From: Winogradskyella algicola
GTDB taxonomy: Bacteria > Bacteroidota > Bacteroidia > Flavobacteriales > Flavobacteriaceae
Assembly: GCF_005869935.1 (NCBI RefSeq)
Contig: NZ_SZQF01000001.1
Location: 248,001-312,000 of the forward strand
Length of the DNA: 64,000 nucleotides
Direction: 5' to 3'
The notes below the pieces were generated by a model that had not been told where the DNA came from, searched no databases, and saw only the letters and a program-made list of their open reading frames with translations. Positions 8,705 to 19,200 of this stretch are shown here, in pieces (the first letter of the stretch is position 1; every line of letters begins with the position of its first letter). The position numbers and the translations under genes are program-made.

Positions 8705-9361
8705 ATGGAAAAACAAAGCTTAATAAAAGCTACAAAAGATTTTGTAAAAAAGGAACTTGAATATGCTGAAGGCGGACACGATTGGTTCCACACACTTCGT
8801 GTTTACAATAATGCCAAACTCATTTCAAAAAAAGAAGATGTCGATCTTTTGATAGTTAAACTAGCTGCTTTACTCCATGATATTGCAGACCCAAAATTTT
8901 ATGGTGGAGATGAAACCGTAGGTCCCAGAAAAGCTTCTGAATTTCTATTAAAACAAAATGTAGACAGTACTGTTATTGAGCATGTAACCCAAATCATAGA
9001 GAACATGTCTTTTAAAAACTCTTTTGATTTGGATGTCTCGTTTAACTCTAGAGAAATGGAAGTTGTACAAGATGCTGATCGATTAGACGCTATTGGTGCT
9101 ATAGGCATTGCCAGATGTTTTAATTATGGAGGATTTAAAAACAGAACTTTATACAATCCTGATATTGCACCAAATCTTAATATGACTAAAGCCGAATATA
9201 AAGCCGCAGAAGCACCAACCATCAATCACTTCTACGAAAAATTATTGTTGCTCAAAGACCAAATGAACACTAAAACCGGAAAGCGAATTGCTTCAGACAG
9301 ACATAAGTTTATGGAACACTATCTAAAACAGTTTTATGCTGAGTGGGAAGGTGACAAATAA
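8705..9361 (+). CDS. HD domain phosphohydrolase
   Basis: 218 residues, cytosolic. It carries the HD superfamily metal site: H29 (DWFHTLRVYNNA), the HD pair at 58-59 (AALLHDIADPKF) and a distal Asp in VQDADRLDAIGAIGIAR. It is closest in layout to YedJ/YpgQ-type nucleotide or phosphate hydrolases, which have HxxD at the N-terminus. The substrate is unknown. The gene lies 66 bases after plsC and ends at a strong bidirectional terminator. Confidence 0.88.
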   Translation: MEKQSLIKATKDFVKKELEYAEGGHDWFHTLRVYNNAKLISKKEDVDLLIVKLAALLHDIADPKFYGGDETVGPRKASEFLLKQNVDSTVIEHVTQIIENMSFKNSFDLDVSFNSREMEVVQDADRLDAIGAIGIARCFNYGGFKNRTLYNPDIAPNLNMTKAEYKAAEAPTINHFYEKLLLLKDQMNTKTGKRIASDRHKFMEHYLKQFYAEWEGDK

Positions 9362-9397
9362 AAAAAGTGATTTTAAATAATTTAAAATCACTTTTTT
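9361..9397. terminator. Bidirectional terminator between convergent genes
   Basis: A 17-bp perfect stem (arms 9361-9377 and 9381-9397, loop TAA) has an A-run on the left and a T-run on the right, so it works for either strand. It separates the HD hydrolase gene from the convergent lipoprotein gene. Confidence 0.93.
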
Positions 9398-9417
9398 TAT
9401 TATTGAATATTAAATGC

Positions 9418-10200
9418 TTACTCTCTGTAAGTATATGTTGCAGAAAAAACACCTGTTTCACTAACAGGGTTGCCGTCATAATCTTCATCATAACTTGTTC
9501 CTGTTACTGTGGCAGAGGTTGGATAGTCGTCAGAATTATATACATAATCTGCTTCTATTTCATAAACAACATTACCGTCTTCATCTCTGTAAGTAATGCT
9601 ACTAACATTATTTAGTGGTAGCAAAGCTCTGGCTTGTATAATTTCAGGATTAGATACATTCATTGAAAAATTTAGATCTACCTGATCCATAGCATCGATA
9701 ATTCCAGCTGCATCTAAAGTATAGAAATATGGGTTTGGATTAGAGTCATATGTTATCTGTGCAGTGTATTCCACCTGATCCTCTGTATCTGTTTGCCAGT
9801 CGTATTCATACTCATAAAATGTAATATTAACAGGATTACCATTAGAATCATACTGATTAACAATACCTGTCTCAAACGCATCATAAGGAGATTCGTACAA
9901 TTCTTCAACATTAAGATTATCTCCTTGTCCAGTAATATTGCTCAACTCACCATTACTGTATACAAACAAACTTGTATCTACACCATCTGTTACACTAGAC
10001 ACTCTTCCGTTAGCATCATAATTAACTGTAACTGTCGTGTTTTCTGATGCATCTTGGGCAGAAACGACGCTTATAGTTTCAATATATCTTGCAACTGCAT
10101 CTGGATTTGCGTCATCAAACTCATCTGATGCAGATTCGCTACAGCCAAAAAGAGCAATTAGAAATAAAAAAGCAATGGGTAATAAAAATTTGTTATTCAT
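9418..10200 (-). CDS. Hypothetical lipoprotein
   Basis: 260 residues with a lipoprotein signal peptide (lipobox IALFGC, Cys20). After an acidic linker (DEFDDANPDA), the body has repeated YDxNGxxxxxT / Y-rich units (VNYDANGRVSSVTDG, YSNGELSNIT, NQYDSNGNPVNITFYEYEY), like the beta-hairpin repeats of Rhs/YD-type or MORN-like surface proteins. Function is unknown. It is monocistronic and probably exported to the outer membrane. Confidence 0.8.
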   Translation of the reverse strand: MNNKFLLPIAFLFLIALFGCSESASDEFDDANPDAVARYIETISVVSAQDASENTTVTVNYDANGRVSSVTDGVDTSLFVYSNGELSNITGQGDNLNVEELYESPYDAFETGIVNQYDSNGNPVNITFYEYEYDWQTDTEDQVEYTAQITYDSNPNPYFYTLDAAGIIDAMDQVDLNFSMNVSNPEIIQARALLPLNNVSSITYRDEDGNVVYEIEADYVYNSDDYPTSATVTGTSYDEDYDGNPVSETGVFSATYTYRE

Positions 10201-10273
10201 AATTAAAATTAATTGATTAATAGTTTCACAAATATATATTTTAAAACAGGAAAGTTATGATGAAAGCCTATTT

Positions 10274-11146
10274 TTATTGAAGCATCAATTTAACTTCACG
10301 TCTATACTTTGACGCACTTTTACCTGTAAATTCTTTAAACAATTTATTAAAATGAGAAAAGTTGTTGAAGCCACACTCAAAACTAATATCTGTAATACTC
10401 ATTTGGCTTTCAGTTAGTAGTTTGGTTGCATGTACCACTCTATACTCATTTACTAGTTTAGTAAATGTCTTTCCTGTTACTTTTTTAAAATATCTGCAAA
10501 ACGCTGGTACTGTCATACTTACCTTATCTGCTATTTCGTCCAGACTAATATGTTCTTTAAAATTTTCGTTTACATGTTTAAAAATTGTATCAATTTTTGC
10601 ACTGTCTTGTGGTTCTGTTTCAAATCTGTAACCATCTGCATTCAATATAGTATAGTCCTCTGCTTTGGCTAGACTATGTAAAACCTCAAGTAGAATAAGA
10701 ATTTTTTTAAAGCCTTCCTTTTCAGACAGCTTTTCAATTTTTTTACCTAGCTTTTGTTTAGTAGGAATACCAAAAAGAATTCCACTCTTGGCGCGCTCAA
10801 ATAAATTATTGATTTTTTCCATTTCTGGAATATCAAAAAAATGTTCACCTAAAAACTCTGGCTTAAACTGAACAATGGTTTCTGTACCATTTACAGTAAG
10901 CCTATCTGTAAATCCATTATGAGGTAAATTAGATCCAATAAGTAAAAGCTGGCTATTATTAAAATACGATAAATGATTACCTATATGTCGCTTTCCTTTT
11001 CCTTTATTAACATAAACCAATTCAATCTCTGGATGAAAATGCCAAAATGGTTTCTTTTCACCTACATATGCTCCATGCTTGATAACTTTTATAGAGCTTC
11101 CAAATTCTGGACTAATTTTTTCTAGTATAGGTTTTCTTGTATTCAC
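10274..11146 (-). CDS. AraC family transcriptional regulator with an N-terminal cupin domain
   Basis: 290 residues. A cupin-like sensor (about 20-110, FWHFHPEIELVYVNKGKGKR) is followed by two C-terminal HTH motifs (about 190-285: HISLDEIADKVSMTVPAFCR and ITDISFECGFNNFSHFNKLF). AraC regulators with HFHPEIE cupins often control sugar or amino-sugar use, but no sugar gene is adjacent. It is transcribed divergently from a small secreted protein gene at 11357, which could be a target. Confidence 0.9.
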   Translation of the reverse strand: MNTRKPILEKISPEFGSSIKVIKHGAYVGEKKPFWHFHPEIELVYVNKGKGKRHIGNHLSYFNNSQLLLIGSNLPHNGFTDRLTVNGTETIVQFKPEFLGEHFFDIPEMEKINNLFERAKSGILFGIPTKQKLGKKIEKLSEKEGFKKILILLEVLHSLAKAEDYTILNADGYRFETEPQDSAKIDTIFKHVNENFKEHISLDEIADKVSMTVPAFCRYFKKVTGKTFTKLVNEYRVVHATKLLTESQMSITDISFECGFNNFSHFNKLFKEFTGKSASKYRREVKLMLQ

Positions 11147-11285
11147 TGCTAATATTTTAGTACAAAGTTAGTGTATTAAAAAAATCAAATATATATAAAA
11201 TTATCACCATTGTATACTATTTTAACCACACAAATAGAATCAGAGTTTTTTTGGGTTAATTTTATATATAAATATGCCAAAATTG

Positions 11286-11319
11286 TTGTTTTCAGCAACC
11301 TCTTTTCATTATACATTTG
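11286..11319 (+). promoter_or_regulatory. Promoter of the small secreted protein gene
   Basis: TTG at 11286-11288 and TACATTTG at 11312-11319 are separated by 23 bases, the upper end of the known spacer range. The ATG follows 37 bases later, preceded by AAAAAAGGAAAAAG, an A-rich region typical of Flavobacterial ribosome sites. Confidence 0.55.
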
Positions 11320-11356
11320 TAGTGTTAATTCAGTTTAACCTTAAAAAAGGAAAAAG

Positions 11357-11914
11357 ATGAAAACATTAATTAAAAGTATTTTGGTAGTAGCAGTGATGTT
11401 GGGAACATACACAAGCTATGCAAGCGAGACATTAAAGGATTTACCAACATTTAAATTTGTAAATGAAGGGCATAATCTTTCTGTAACTAATGATTCGGGT
11501 GAAGTTATTTTTAGTGGTCGTATTAAGCATGATGGAAATCTAGTTAGACTCTTTGATTTTAGTCAACTAAGCAATGGAATATATACTGTAGAAATCAGTA
11601 AAGATTTTGAAATTGAAGTTGTTGATTTACAGGTAACTAACAAGAGTGTTAAAATCTTAAATGACACTCAGACAAAAATTTATAAACCTGTTATAAGATC
11701 TGAAGAGGGTTTACTTATCGTTTCAAAAATTGGTTTAGACACTAATGAAATGGTAGTTGAACTTTACTTTGAAGATGAATTAATTCATACTGAAAATGTA
11801 GAGGGAAAAGACGTCTTAAACAGAGTTTATAAATTAGATAACACCATCTCAGGCGACTATACAGCTGTTATTAAATCTAATGGCAGAGTATACACTAAGA
11901 ATTTTAAGATATAA
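11357..11914 (+). CDS. Hypothetical secreted protein with two tandem beta domains
   Basis: 185 residues. A signal peptide (MKTLIKSILVVAVMLGTYTS, cleavage near YASE) precedes two similar halves (about 30-95 and 100-185). Each carries a pattern like the Ig-like C-terminal sorting fold (FDFSQLSNGIYTVEI and YKLDNTISGDYTAVI), so a domain duplication is likely. Family members are known in Flavobacteria but uncharacterised. It is flanked by a good promoter and a strong terminator and stands alone. Confidence 0.78.
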   Translation: MKTLIKSILVVAVMLGTYTSYASETLKDLPTFKFVNEGHNLSVTNDSGEVIFSGRIKHDGNLVRLFDFSQLSNGIYTVEISKDFEIEVVDLQVTNKSVKILNDTQTKIYKPVIRSEEGLLIVSKIGLDTNEMVVELYFEDELIHTENVEGKDVLNRVYKLDNTISGDYTAVIKSNGRVYTKNFKI

Positions 11915-11953
11915 ATTTTGATTGTTTATATATTAGTTATTTTTTTACTTCGG

Positions 11954-11983
11954 AAGTGGGCTTTATGCCCACTTTTGTTTTTT
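11954..11983 (+). terminator. Rho-independent terminator after the small secreted protein
   Basis: Stem AAGTGGGC / GCCCACTT with loop TTTAT is followed by TTGTTTTTT. The T-run abuts the stop codon of the convergent radical SAM gene at 11982. Confidence 0.88.
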
Positions 11984-13055
11984 AAAATAGTTTCATTTGA
12001 CCGTCTTTATATTGCTCGTGCAGACTGGTATTAAGATGAGGCATGGATCTACCCTTAAAATATTTTAACCTAGCCAAAGCCATAAGATCATTAATTTGTT
12101 TTGCTATTTGTCCTTCACCTCGCATTCTCACTCCATATCTGCTTTCATTAAGGGTTCCGCCATGACAATTTTCAATTTGATGCAAAACCTTATCTGCTCT
12201 ATCTGGTAGTGTTTTTCTAATCCAATCTGTAAAAATCTCACCAATCGCTCCGTTTAACCGCACAATAGTATGCGCAATACTCAGTGCGCCAGCTTCTGAT
12301 ACTGCCTTAGCCATTGGTAAAATTTCGTGACTATTTATTGAAGGGATTATTGGTGCCAACATCACATTTACAGGGATTCCGTTATCGCTAAGTTCTTTTA
12401 CTGTTTGTAATCGCCTTTTTATAGTTGCGGTACGTGGTTCTAAAATACGTCTCGTTTCCTCTGATAATGATGTTATCGATATATTTACGGCAATTAAATT
12501 ATCTTTTGCCAGCGCTTTTAAAAGCTTTATATCTCTTAGTATAAGGGCATTTTTTGTAATTATTGCTACAGGATGCTTGTACTTTAAAAAGACTTCTAGG
12601 CATTGTTTTGTTAACTGAAACTTTTGTTCAGCAGGTTGGTAACAATCCGTATTCCCAGACATTACTATAGGATGTGCTTTCCAACTTTTCTTTTTTAAGA
12701 GACTCTCTAAGAGTTTTGGCGCATCCTTTTTAACTAGGATTCGTCGTTCAAAATCTAGACCTGCACTAAAACCCCAAAACTCATGGCTATTTCGCGCATA
12801 ACAATAGATACAACCATGTTCACAACCTTGGTACATATTCATTGAATAAGCCATACCAACATCTGGACTTGTAACCTTGTTAACTATGGTCTTAGGAAAA
12901 ACATTCAGATACTGGGTCTTGTTTTTATCTGCTATTTCACCTTCTTTTTGGCAAAACTCTAAGAAATCATTTCGCATTTCATGAGACAACTCAAAAAAAC
13001 GATTGTGAACATTTTTTTGAGCTCCACGACCTTTAATGATTTCTTTATTAAACAT
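11982..13055 (-). CDS. PA0069 family radical SAM protein
   Basis: 357 residues. The N-terminal GRGAQKNVHNRF segment and CEHGCIYCYAR cluster (C78, C82, C85; CX3CX2C) match the PA0069/Rv2578c family, relatives of spore photoproduct lyase that bind a 4Fe-4S cluster and cleave SAM. Further family features are PIVMSGNTDCYQPAE and APIIPSINSHEI. The reaction is not established. The gene is monocistronic, convergent with the secreted protein gene, and preceded by an unremarkable 107-base gap. Confidence 0.9.
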   Translation of the reverse strand: MFNKEIIKGRGAQKNVHNRFFELSHEMRNDFLEFCQKEGEIADKNKTQYLNVFPKTIVNKVTSPDVGMAYSMNMYQGCEHGCIYCYARNSHEFWGFSAGLDFERRILVKKDAPKLLESLLKKKSWKAHPIVMSGNTDCYQPAEQKFQLTKQCLEVFLKYKHPVAIITKNALILRDIKLLKALAKDNLIAVNISITSLSEETRRILEPRTATIKRRLQTVKELSDNGIPVNVMLAPIIPSINSHEILPMAKAVSEAGALSIAHTIVRLNGAIGEIFTDWIRKTLPDRADKVLHQIENCHGGTLNESRYGVRMRGEGQIAKQINDLMALARLKYFKGRSMPHLNTSLHEQYKDGQMKLF

Positions 13056-13162
13056 ATCTAAATTTTATTTGTAAAAATACAAATAAAACTAAATCAAAAT
13101 TACAAACATATGTTTAATTTATTAACATCTAAAGTATTACACGCAAAAGAAGTGGTAACTAT

Positions 13163-13945
13163 TTATTTACCAGGAAAATCAGCCTTACGTTTTTCTAAAA
13201 ATGCTGTTGTACCTTCAGTAAAATCCTCAGTACCAAAACAATCGCCAAAGGCTTTAATTTCTACTTCATATCCATTAACTCCAGCTTTATAATTAGCATT
13301 AACTGCTTTAATGGCTTCAGATATTGCAACGGAAGAATTGCGCATTATTTTACTAGCTATACTTTCACAAAAATTTAATAAACCTTCTTGCTCAACAACA
13401 TGGTTTACCAAACCATAGCTTAAAGCCTGATTAGCTTCTATCATCCCAGCTGTCATAATCATTTCCATAGCTCTCCCCTTACCTACCAATTGCGGTAAAC
13501 GCTGCGTACCTCCATATCCAGGAATTACTCCCAATGATGTTTCTGGCAGTCCCATCTTGGCATTGGTGCTGGCTACTCTAAAATGGCAAGCCATTGCTAG
13601 TTCTAACCCACCACCTAAAGCAAAACCATTAACAGCTGCAATTACTGGAGTGCTTAAATTTTCAACAAAATCGAATAATAGTTTTTGGCCTTCTGCTGCT
13701 AATCTTCCACCCTCTGCAACATTGAAATCTGCAAACTCACTAATGTCTGCTCCTGCAACAAATGCTTTTTCACCACTACCAGTAATAATAATTACTTTTG
13801 TGTCTGCATCTTTATTAGCTGCATCAAAAGCCTCGTGCAGCTCTTTGATGGTCTCCTTATTTAAAGCATTTAGTTTTTTGGGCCTGTTGATTGTAATGGT
13901 GGTTATACCATTTTGGTAATCGGATAGTATGTTGTTAAAAGACAT
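13163..13945 (-). CDS. Enoyl-CoA hydratase / crotonase family
   Basis: 260 residues, the usual crotonase length. The oxyanion-hole and CoA-binding segments are present (AFVAGADISEF at 61-71, NGFALGGGLELAMAC at 106-120). Both acid/base glutamates of true hydratases are in place, E115 in GGLELA and E135 in PETSLGV. It should hydrate short trans-2-enoyl-CoA, as in butyryl or beta-oxidation steps. It lies upstream of nothing obviously metabolic. The histidine kinase gene on the same strand ends up 53 bases before it, so co-transcription is possible. Confidence 0.9.
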   Translation of the reverse strand: MSFNNILSDYQNGITTITINRPKKLNALNKETIKELHEAFDAANKDADTKVIIITGSGEKAFVAGADISEFADFNVAEGGRLAAEGQKLLFDFVENLSTPVIAAVNGFALGGGLELAMACHFRVASTNAKMGLPETSLGVIPGYGGTQRLPQLVGKGRAMEMIMTAGMIEANQALSYGLVNHVVEQEGLLNFCESIASKIMRNSSVAISEAIKAVNANYKAGVNGYEVEIKAFGDCFGTEDFTEGTTAFLEKRKADFPGK

Positions 13946-13998
13946 AATGTATTATTGATTTAATATGTGAATTGTTAAACAAATTCAGGGTAATAAAT

Positions 13999-15453
13999 TT
14001 ACTCCTTAGGAAAAGACACTGTAAATATTGTACCTTCTCCTTCTTGAGATGTAAAGGTAATACTTCCTTTAAAGGTTTCCACAATATTTTTCACCATTGC
14101 CAGTCCTAAGCCCATTCCACTGGACTTTGTAGTGAATTTTGGTTCAAAAATTTTAGACTTTGTCTCCTCTGCTATTCCGTTACCATTGTCCTCTACGGTA
14201 ATTTTAACCTTCTTATTGTCGGAAAATACCTTCACCTTTATACTTGGATTTTTACTAGTGTCTGGAATGGCTTGAATAGAGTTCTTCACCAAATTAGTAA
14301 CTACTCTAATTAGCTGTGTTCGGTCAAACTTGGCTATTATCTCTTCTGCTTCAGCTTCAAAAGAAATGTAATCTTCATTAAAAATATCTAATGCCAACTT
14401 AACAATATGTACTACATTAAGATTTTCTGATTGTTGAGCTGGCATCTTAGCAAAGTTAGAAAACGCTGAGGCTATAGAGCTCATAGTGTCAATCTGTTGA
14501 ATTAGCGTACTACTATATTCATCTACTTTTTGATGAATATTTTCATCATTAGGATCAAACTTGCGCTGAAAGCTTTGTACGCTCAATCGCATAGGAGTTA
14601 AAGGATTTTTAATCTCGTGTGCTACTTGTTTTGCCATTTCTCTCCAAGCCTGTTCACGCTCGCTTGTGGCTAACTTCACAGCACTAGCTTCAAGCTCATC
14701 TATCATACTATTATAAGAATTAACAAGCGTTTCTATTTCTTCACTTGTTGAGTCTACTTGTATTTTTTTATTGCGTTTTTCAAGTCGCGTTTCATTCATT
14801 TTATCACTAATGGTCTTTAGTGATTTGGTAATATATTTTGAAATAAAATACGCAAACACAATTGCCGCTAGTATCATGGCTAAATAGGCGTAGCCTAAAC
14901 GCATTAAGAACTCATTCAGCTCCTTATTTAAAAAGTCATCGTTTTCTAAATAAGGTAAATTGAGTATGGCTAGATTTTTGAATTTTTTATCGGTGATGTA
15001 AGAATATGATGATTGAAAAACCTCCCCGTTTTCCTCTTGTTTAATAACATAACGATGCTCTGCAGTATTGGATAGAGCATTTAAGATTTCTGCATCTAAG
15101 CACTGCTCCGTAGTGTCTCTTTGTATTGTACGTTTAGAACTTTTTAACAGCTCACCTTCTAAATCATATAAATTAATCTGAAGGTTGTGTATGGCGTCAA
15201 TATCAAAAATTGCGTCTTTAAATATTAACGGAATATTCTCTGTTGTTACAGGATAAGTCGTTTCTTGTATAGTGAACTCGATACTTTTCCTGATTGCCTT
15301 TTCTTTTCGATCTAAGCGTTCCCTGTGATAATCTCTAGCTTCTTCGTTATATTGATATATTGTTACTGCAGCAATTAAAACAGATGCTAATAACACTAAG
15401 AGTATCATAGCAATGAATATCCGAGATCTTAAAGAGAGTTTTTTAATTTTCAT
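13999..15453 (-). CDS. Sensor histidine kinase with HAMP domain (NtrY-like)
   Basis: 484 residues. TM1 (about 11-33) and TM2 (about 187-207) flank a periplasmic sensor of about 150 residues. Then come a HAMP (about 205-260), the phospho-acceptor box VAHEIKNPLTPMRLS with H279, an N box (VTNLVKNSIQAI), a G1 box (VEDNGNGIAEE) and G2 (GMGLGLAMVKNIVE). The H-box form HEIKNPLTPM is that of NtrY-type kinases. No response regulator gene is nearby, so it is an orphan kinase here. Confidence 0.92.
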   Translation of the reverse strand: MKIKKLSLRSRIFIAMILLVLLASVLIAAVTIYQYNEEARDYHRERLDRKEKAIRKSIEFTIQETTYPVTTENIPLIFKDAIFDIDAIHNLQINLYDLEGELLKSSKRTIQRDTTEQCLDAEILNALSNTAEHRYVIKQEENGEVFQSSYSYITDKKFKNLAILNLPYLENDDFLNKELNEFLMRLGYAYLAMILAAIVFAYFISKYITKSLKTISDKMNETRLEKRNKKIQVDSTSEEIETLVNSYNSMIDELEASAVKLATSEREQAWREMAKQVAHEIKNPLTPMRLSVQSFQRKFDPNDENIHQKVDEYSSTLIQQIDTMSSIASAFSNFAKMPAQQSENLNVVHIVKLALDIFNEDYISFEAEAEEIIAKFDRTQLIRVVTNLVKNSIQAIPDTSKNPSIKVKVFSDNKKVKITVEDNGNGIAEETKSKIFEPKFTTKSSGMGLGLAMVKNIVETFKGSITFTSQEGEGTIFTVSFPKE

Positions 15454-15519
15454 CAGCTCATTAATGGACTAAATATAGCAATAATCACACCAAAAGTGCA
15501 GCGCATAAATTTTCAAATT

Positions 15520-15556
15520 TTAAAAACAAAATTCCAATCTTACATATTTGGAATTT
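15520..15556 (-). terminator. Terminator after hemJ
   Basis: Arms 15529-15537 and 15548-15556 (AAATTCCAA / TTGGAATTT) are followed, on the - strand, by TTTTGTTTTTA. It lies just beyond the hemJ stop codon. Confidence 0.7.
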
Positions 15557-15582
15557 ATAATTTTAGCCTTTGGATTTTGTTT

Positions 15583-16131
15583 TTATGCATCTGGATTTTT
15601 TTCGCGTATACGCTTATATACTTTAAACCCTAACATTATAAGTATCCCAAGAACAACAATACCAATGACACCAAAAATCCAATTAATAGTACTTTTTAGA
15701 ATGACTAAAAAAACAACTGCAAAAAGTATAAATGTTGCACCTTCATTCCAAATACGCATATAATTTGAAGTTACTTTTACCTCATCATTTTGAAGTTGTT
15801 TGTAGTATATATGCGTTTTATAGTGGTATATGAAAAGTAAGACCACAAAGGCTAATTTTACATGCATCCAACCTTGCTGAAACCAACTAGGCATTAAGAT
15901 CATTAACCAAACTGCGAATAACGTTGCCAAAATTGCAGAAGGCCAGGTGATAATAAACCACAAGCGCTTCGCCATAAGCTTTAGCTGCTTCCCTAAAATT
16001 TCCTTTTCGGGTGATGGTTTATGAAATGCTTCAATTTGATACACAAATAATCTTGGAATGTAAAACAAGCCTGCAAACCAAGTAATCACAAAAATGAGGT
16101 GTAATGATTTAATGTAGTTGTAGTATTCCAT
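15583..16131 (-). CDS. hemJ: Protoporphyrinogen IX oxidase HemJ (CopD-related membrane protein)
   Basis: 182-residue integral membrane protein with four or five helices. The N-terminal LHLIFVITWFAGLFYIPRLF (conserved His11) and the MAKRLWFIITWPSAI segment are characteristic of HemJ, which oxidises protoporphyrinogen IX to protoporphyrin IX, the step before ferrochelatase. Six other heme genes in this window support the assignment. No HemG or HemY gene is seen here. The alternative is a general CopD family protein. Confidence 0.85.
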   Translation of the reverse strand: MEYYNYIKSLHLIFVITWFAGLFYIPRLFVYQIEAFHKPSPEKEILGKQLKLMAKRLWFIITWPSAILATLFAVWLMILMPSWFQQGWMHVKLAFVVLLFIYHYKTHIYYKQLQNDEVKVTSNYMRIWNEGATFILFAVVFLVILKSTINWIFGVIGIVVLGILIMLGFKVYKRIREKNPDA

Positions 16132-16142
16132 AGCTTTACGTT

Positions 16143-16262
16143 GTCACCCTAAACTCGTTTCGGGTCTATCTTATTTTTTATTAGATGCTGAAATACACTT
16201 CAACTGTGCTCACGCTAAAGCTTCAGTAACACGAGTGCGCTCAGTGGGACAATTCAGCATGG
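16143..16262. repeat. REP-like palindromic intergenic element
   Basis: The 142-base gap upstream of hemJ is almost filled by nested palindromic sequence. GTCACCC and GGGT form a small hairpin at 16143-16165, and ATGCTGAA (16185-16192) pairs with TTCAGCAT (16253-16260). The motifs resemble the TGTCA-CCCTGA and TTCAGCATG repeats dispersed in many Flavobacterial genomes. Copy number elsewhere cannot be checked here. Confidence 0.55.
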
Positions 16263-16273
16263 CAAATTTAGAC

Positions 16274-19200
16274 TTAATCTTCAACAAATAAGTAATTCAG
16301 CTGCTTAGAATTAAAGGCTGCATTAAATGCTTTTACCTCATCATTGAGAATTGTATTAAACTGAGATAATTGTGTTTCAATTTTTGAAGTCAATTCATTT
16401 TTAACAGCAACATCTTGATCGGTTGGTGCAAAATCTCCCATCCTTACCAAAGAATTGAGATGACCTAATTTATTAGTCAACCTAATCGGAAAATTCAAAG
16501 GGTCTTGACCACTTCTGTTTTTTGTTTGGTATAATTCTTTTTCAATGTTTGAAAGTTGCTCCTCTAAAGCTTTGGCTTTTTCCACCAGGTCTTTCACATT
16601 ATCATCGTCCTTATATTGCTGTTGAAATGCACTTAGCTGACCATTAATATTTCTTATTTTTTTAATGGATTTATGTGCCTTATCCATAGTTTCATTAACA
16701 TCTTTTATAAACTGAAACTGTTTTTCCATATCGGCAAGGGTGCTTTCTGCTCTTGGGTCTGCAAGAATTGTAAATTGTTGTGATTGCTCATCTCCGTTAA
16801 CATTTAAACTCACTTTATATTTACCAGGAATTGCCCTTGGCCCTTCTAAACTTGCCCACCACAATATCATACCTGGTAAACGTTCTGCACCATCATAGGT
16901 CATATCCCAAACAAACTGATTTGCTCCATTTTCAACTTTAAGCACATTCTTTTTGTCTTTGGTTGAAAAGGTCTTAATGGTATCTCCTTTTGTGTCAAAA
17001 TAGGTTAGAGATACTTCGTCATCTTTCTTGTAATCTTTTAAATTGAAATACGTGATCACACCATTTGGATGATTAGCACCAGATGTTAAACTACCACTTC
17101 TTCCGCCACCTCGCATTCTGTAGGTGTCTTTAGGCTGAAATAAAACAGTTTTACTTAAATCTGAATCGTATAATTGATGTATTACGGTTAAATCGTCTAT
17201 CATCCACAAGCTACGTCCTTGAGTTGCCACAATTAAGTTATTGTCTTTTATCGTTAAATCAGTTATTGGCACTATTGGTAAATTCAATTGAAATGGTTTC
17301 CAATCCTTACCATCGTTAAACGAAATATACATGCCTGTTTCGGTACCTGCATACAGTAAACCTCTACGTTTTGGATCTTCTCTTAAAACTCTTGTAAAAT
17401 GCTCTCCGTTAATACCAATAGTGATTTTTTTCCAGGTTTTTCCGTAGTCGGTGGTTTTGTACAGATATGGTGCAAAATCACCTGTTTTATATTTAGTACC
17501 AGCCACATAGCAGGTACCTTCATCAAAAGCACTTGGCTCAATACTGTTTATCATCATCCATTCTGGCATTCCCTTAGGAGTTACATTATCCCAAGTTTTT
17601 CCTCCATCTTGTGTAACGTGAATTAAACCATCATCACTACCAACCCAAAGTAATCCTTCTTTAAGTGGTGACTCTTGTGCTGCAAAAATGGTACAGTAGT
17701 ATTCTACTGATGTGTTATCTTGTGTAATTGGTCCACCTGAAGATTTTAATTTTTCAGGATCATTTCTGGTTAAATCCGGACTAATAATATCCCAAGATTG
17801 ACCTTCGTTTTCAGTAACGTGTACATGCTGCGAGAAGGTATATAATCGATCTGGATTATGCTTTGAAAATATTATTGGGAAATTCCACTGAAAACGATAT
17901 TTCATGCCTTCAGCCCCATGACCCATTGGATTATCAGGCCACACATTAATAGCTCTAACAGTTCCTGTTTTATGATTCACTCTTGTTAAGAAGCCATCGT
18001 AACTTCCGCCATAGACAATATCATTATCCTTCGGATCTACAGCAATATGTGCGCTTTCACCTCCTGCTGTACTTTCCCAATCATCTTCTGTAATAGCATA
18101 ACCATCTGTTCGATGCGGAATTCTTATGGTAGAGTTATCTTGTTGTGCCACATAAATTCTGTACGGAAAGGCATTATCTGTTGTTACTCTGTAAAATTGA
18201 GAGGTTGGTTGATTATGATACGTACTCCAGGTTTCTCCACCATCGTAAGTAACTTGTGCTCCACCATCGTCACCAATAATCATTCGGTCTGGATTTTCTG
18301 GAGCAATCCATAGATCGTGATGATCTCCGTGTGGTGCGTTGTAGGTACTGAAATTTTTGCCGCCATCTGTACTTTTATGGTAACGCACATTAAGTACATA
18401 AACCGTATTTACATCTTTAGTATCTGCATAAACTCTGGTGTAATACCAAGCGCGCTGACGTAATTTTCTTTCGCTATTTACTTGTGTCCAAGTTTCACCA
18501 CCATCTTCGCTTCTGTACAAACCGCCTTGATCTTTATTTTCAACAATTGCCCAAAGACGTTGGCTATTTATTGGCGATACTGTTATACCAATGATGCCCA
18601 AAACACCTTCAGGAAACCCTTTATTAACTGAAATTTCGGTCCAAGTTTCTCCACTGTCTGTACTTTTCCACAAAGCTGAACCTTCACCACCAGAACTTAA
18701 ACTGTAAGGTGTGCGCTGTACACGCCAGGTTGAAGCATATAAAATTCTAGGATTTGTTGGATCCATGATTAAATCTACGACACCAGCATGTGCGTTAGAA
18801 AACAAGGTTTTTTTCCATGTTTTTCCGCCATCAGTACTTTTGTAAACACCTCGTTCTTGTGTTGGTTTATAGATGTTACCTAGCACACCAGCATAAACAA
18901 TATTATGATTCGTAGGATGAATTGCGATACGTGGTACGTGCCTACTTTGAGGCAAACCAGATGCTTGCCATGTTTTACCAGCATCTACACTTTTCCAAAT
19001 ACCATAACCAGAAGATACATTTCCTCTGACTGTTTTTTCACCACCACCAACATAAATAACATTTGGGTCGCTTTTAGAAACAGCTATAGAACCTATACTA
19101 CCACCAAAATAGCCATCAGAGATATTTTCCCAGGCACGACCTCCGTTCGTAGTTTTCCAAATACCTCCACCAGTAGCTCCAAAATAATACAAGTTAGGTT

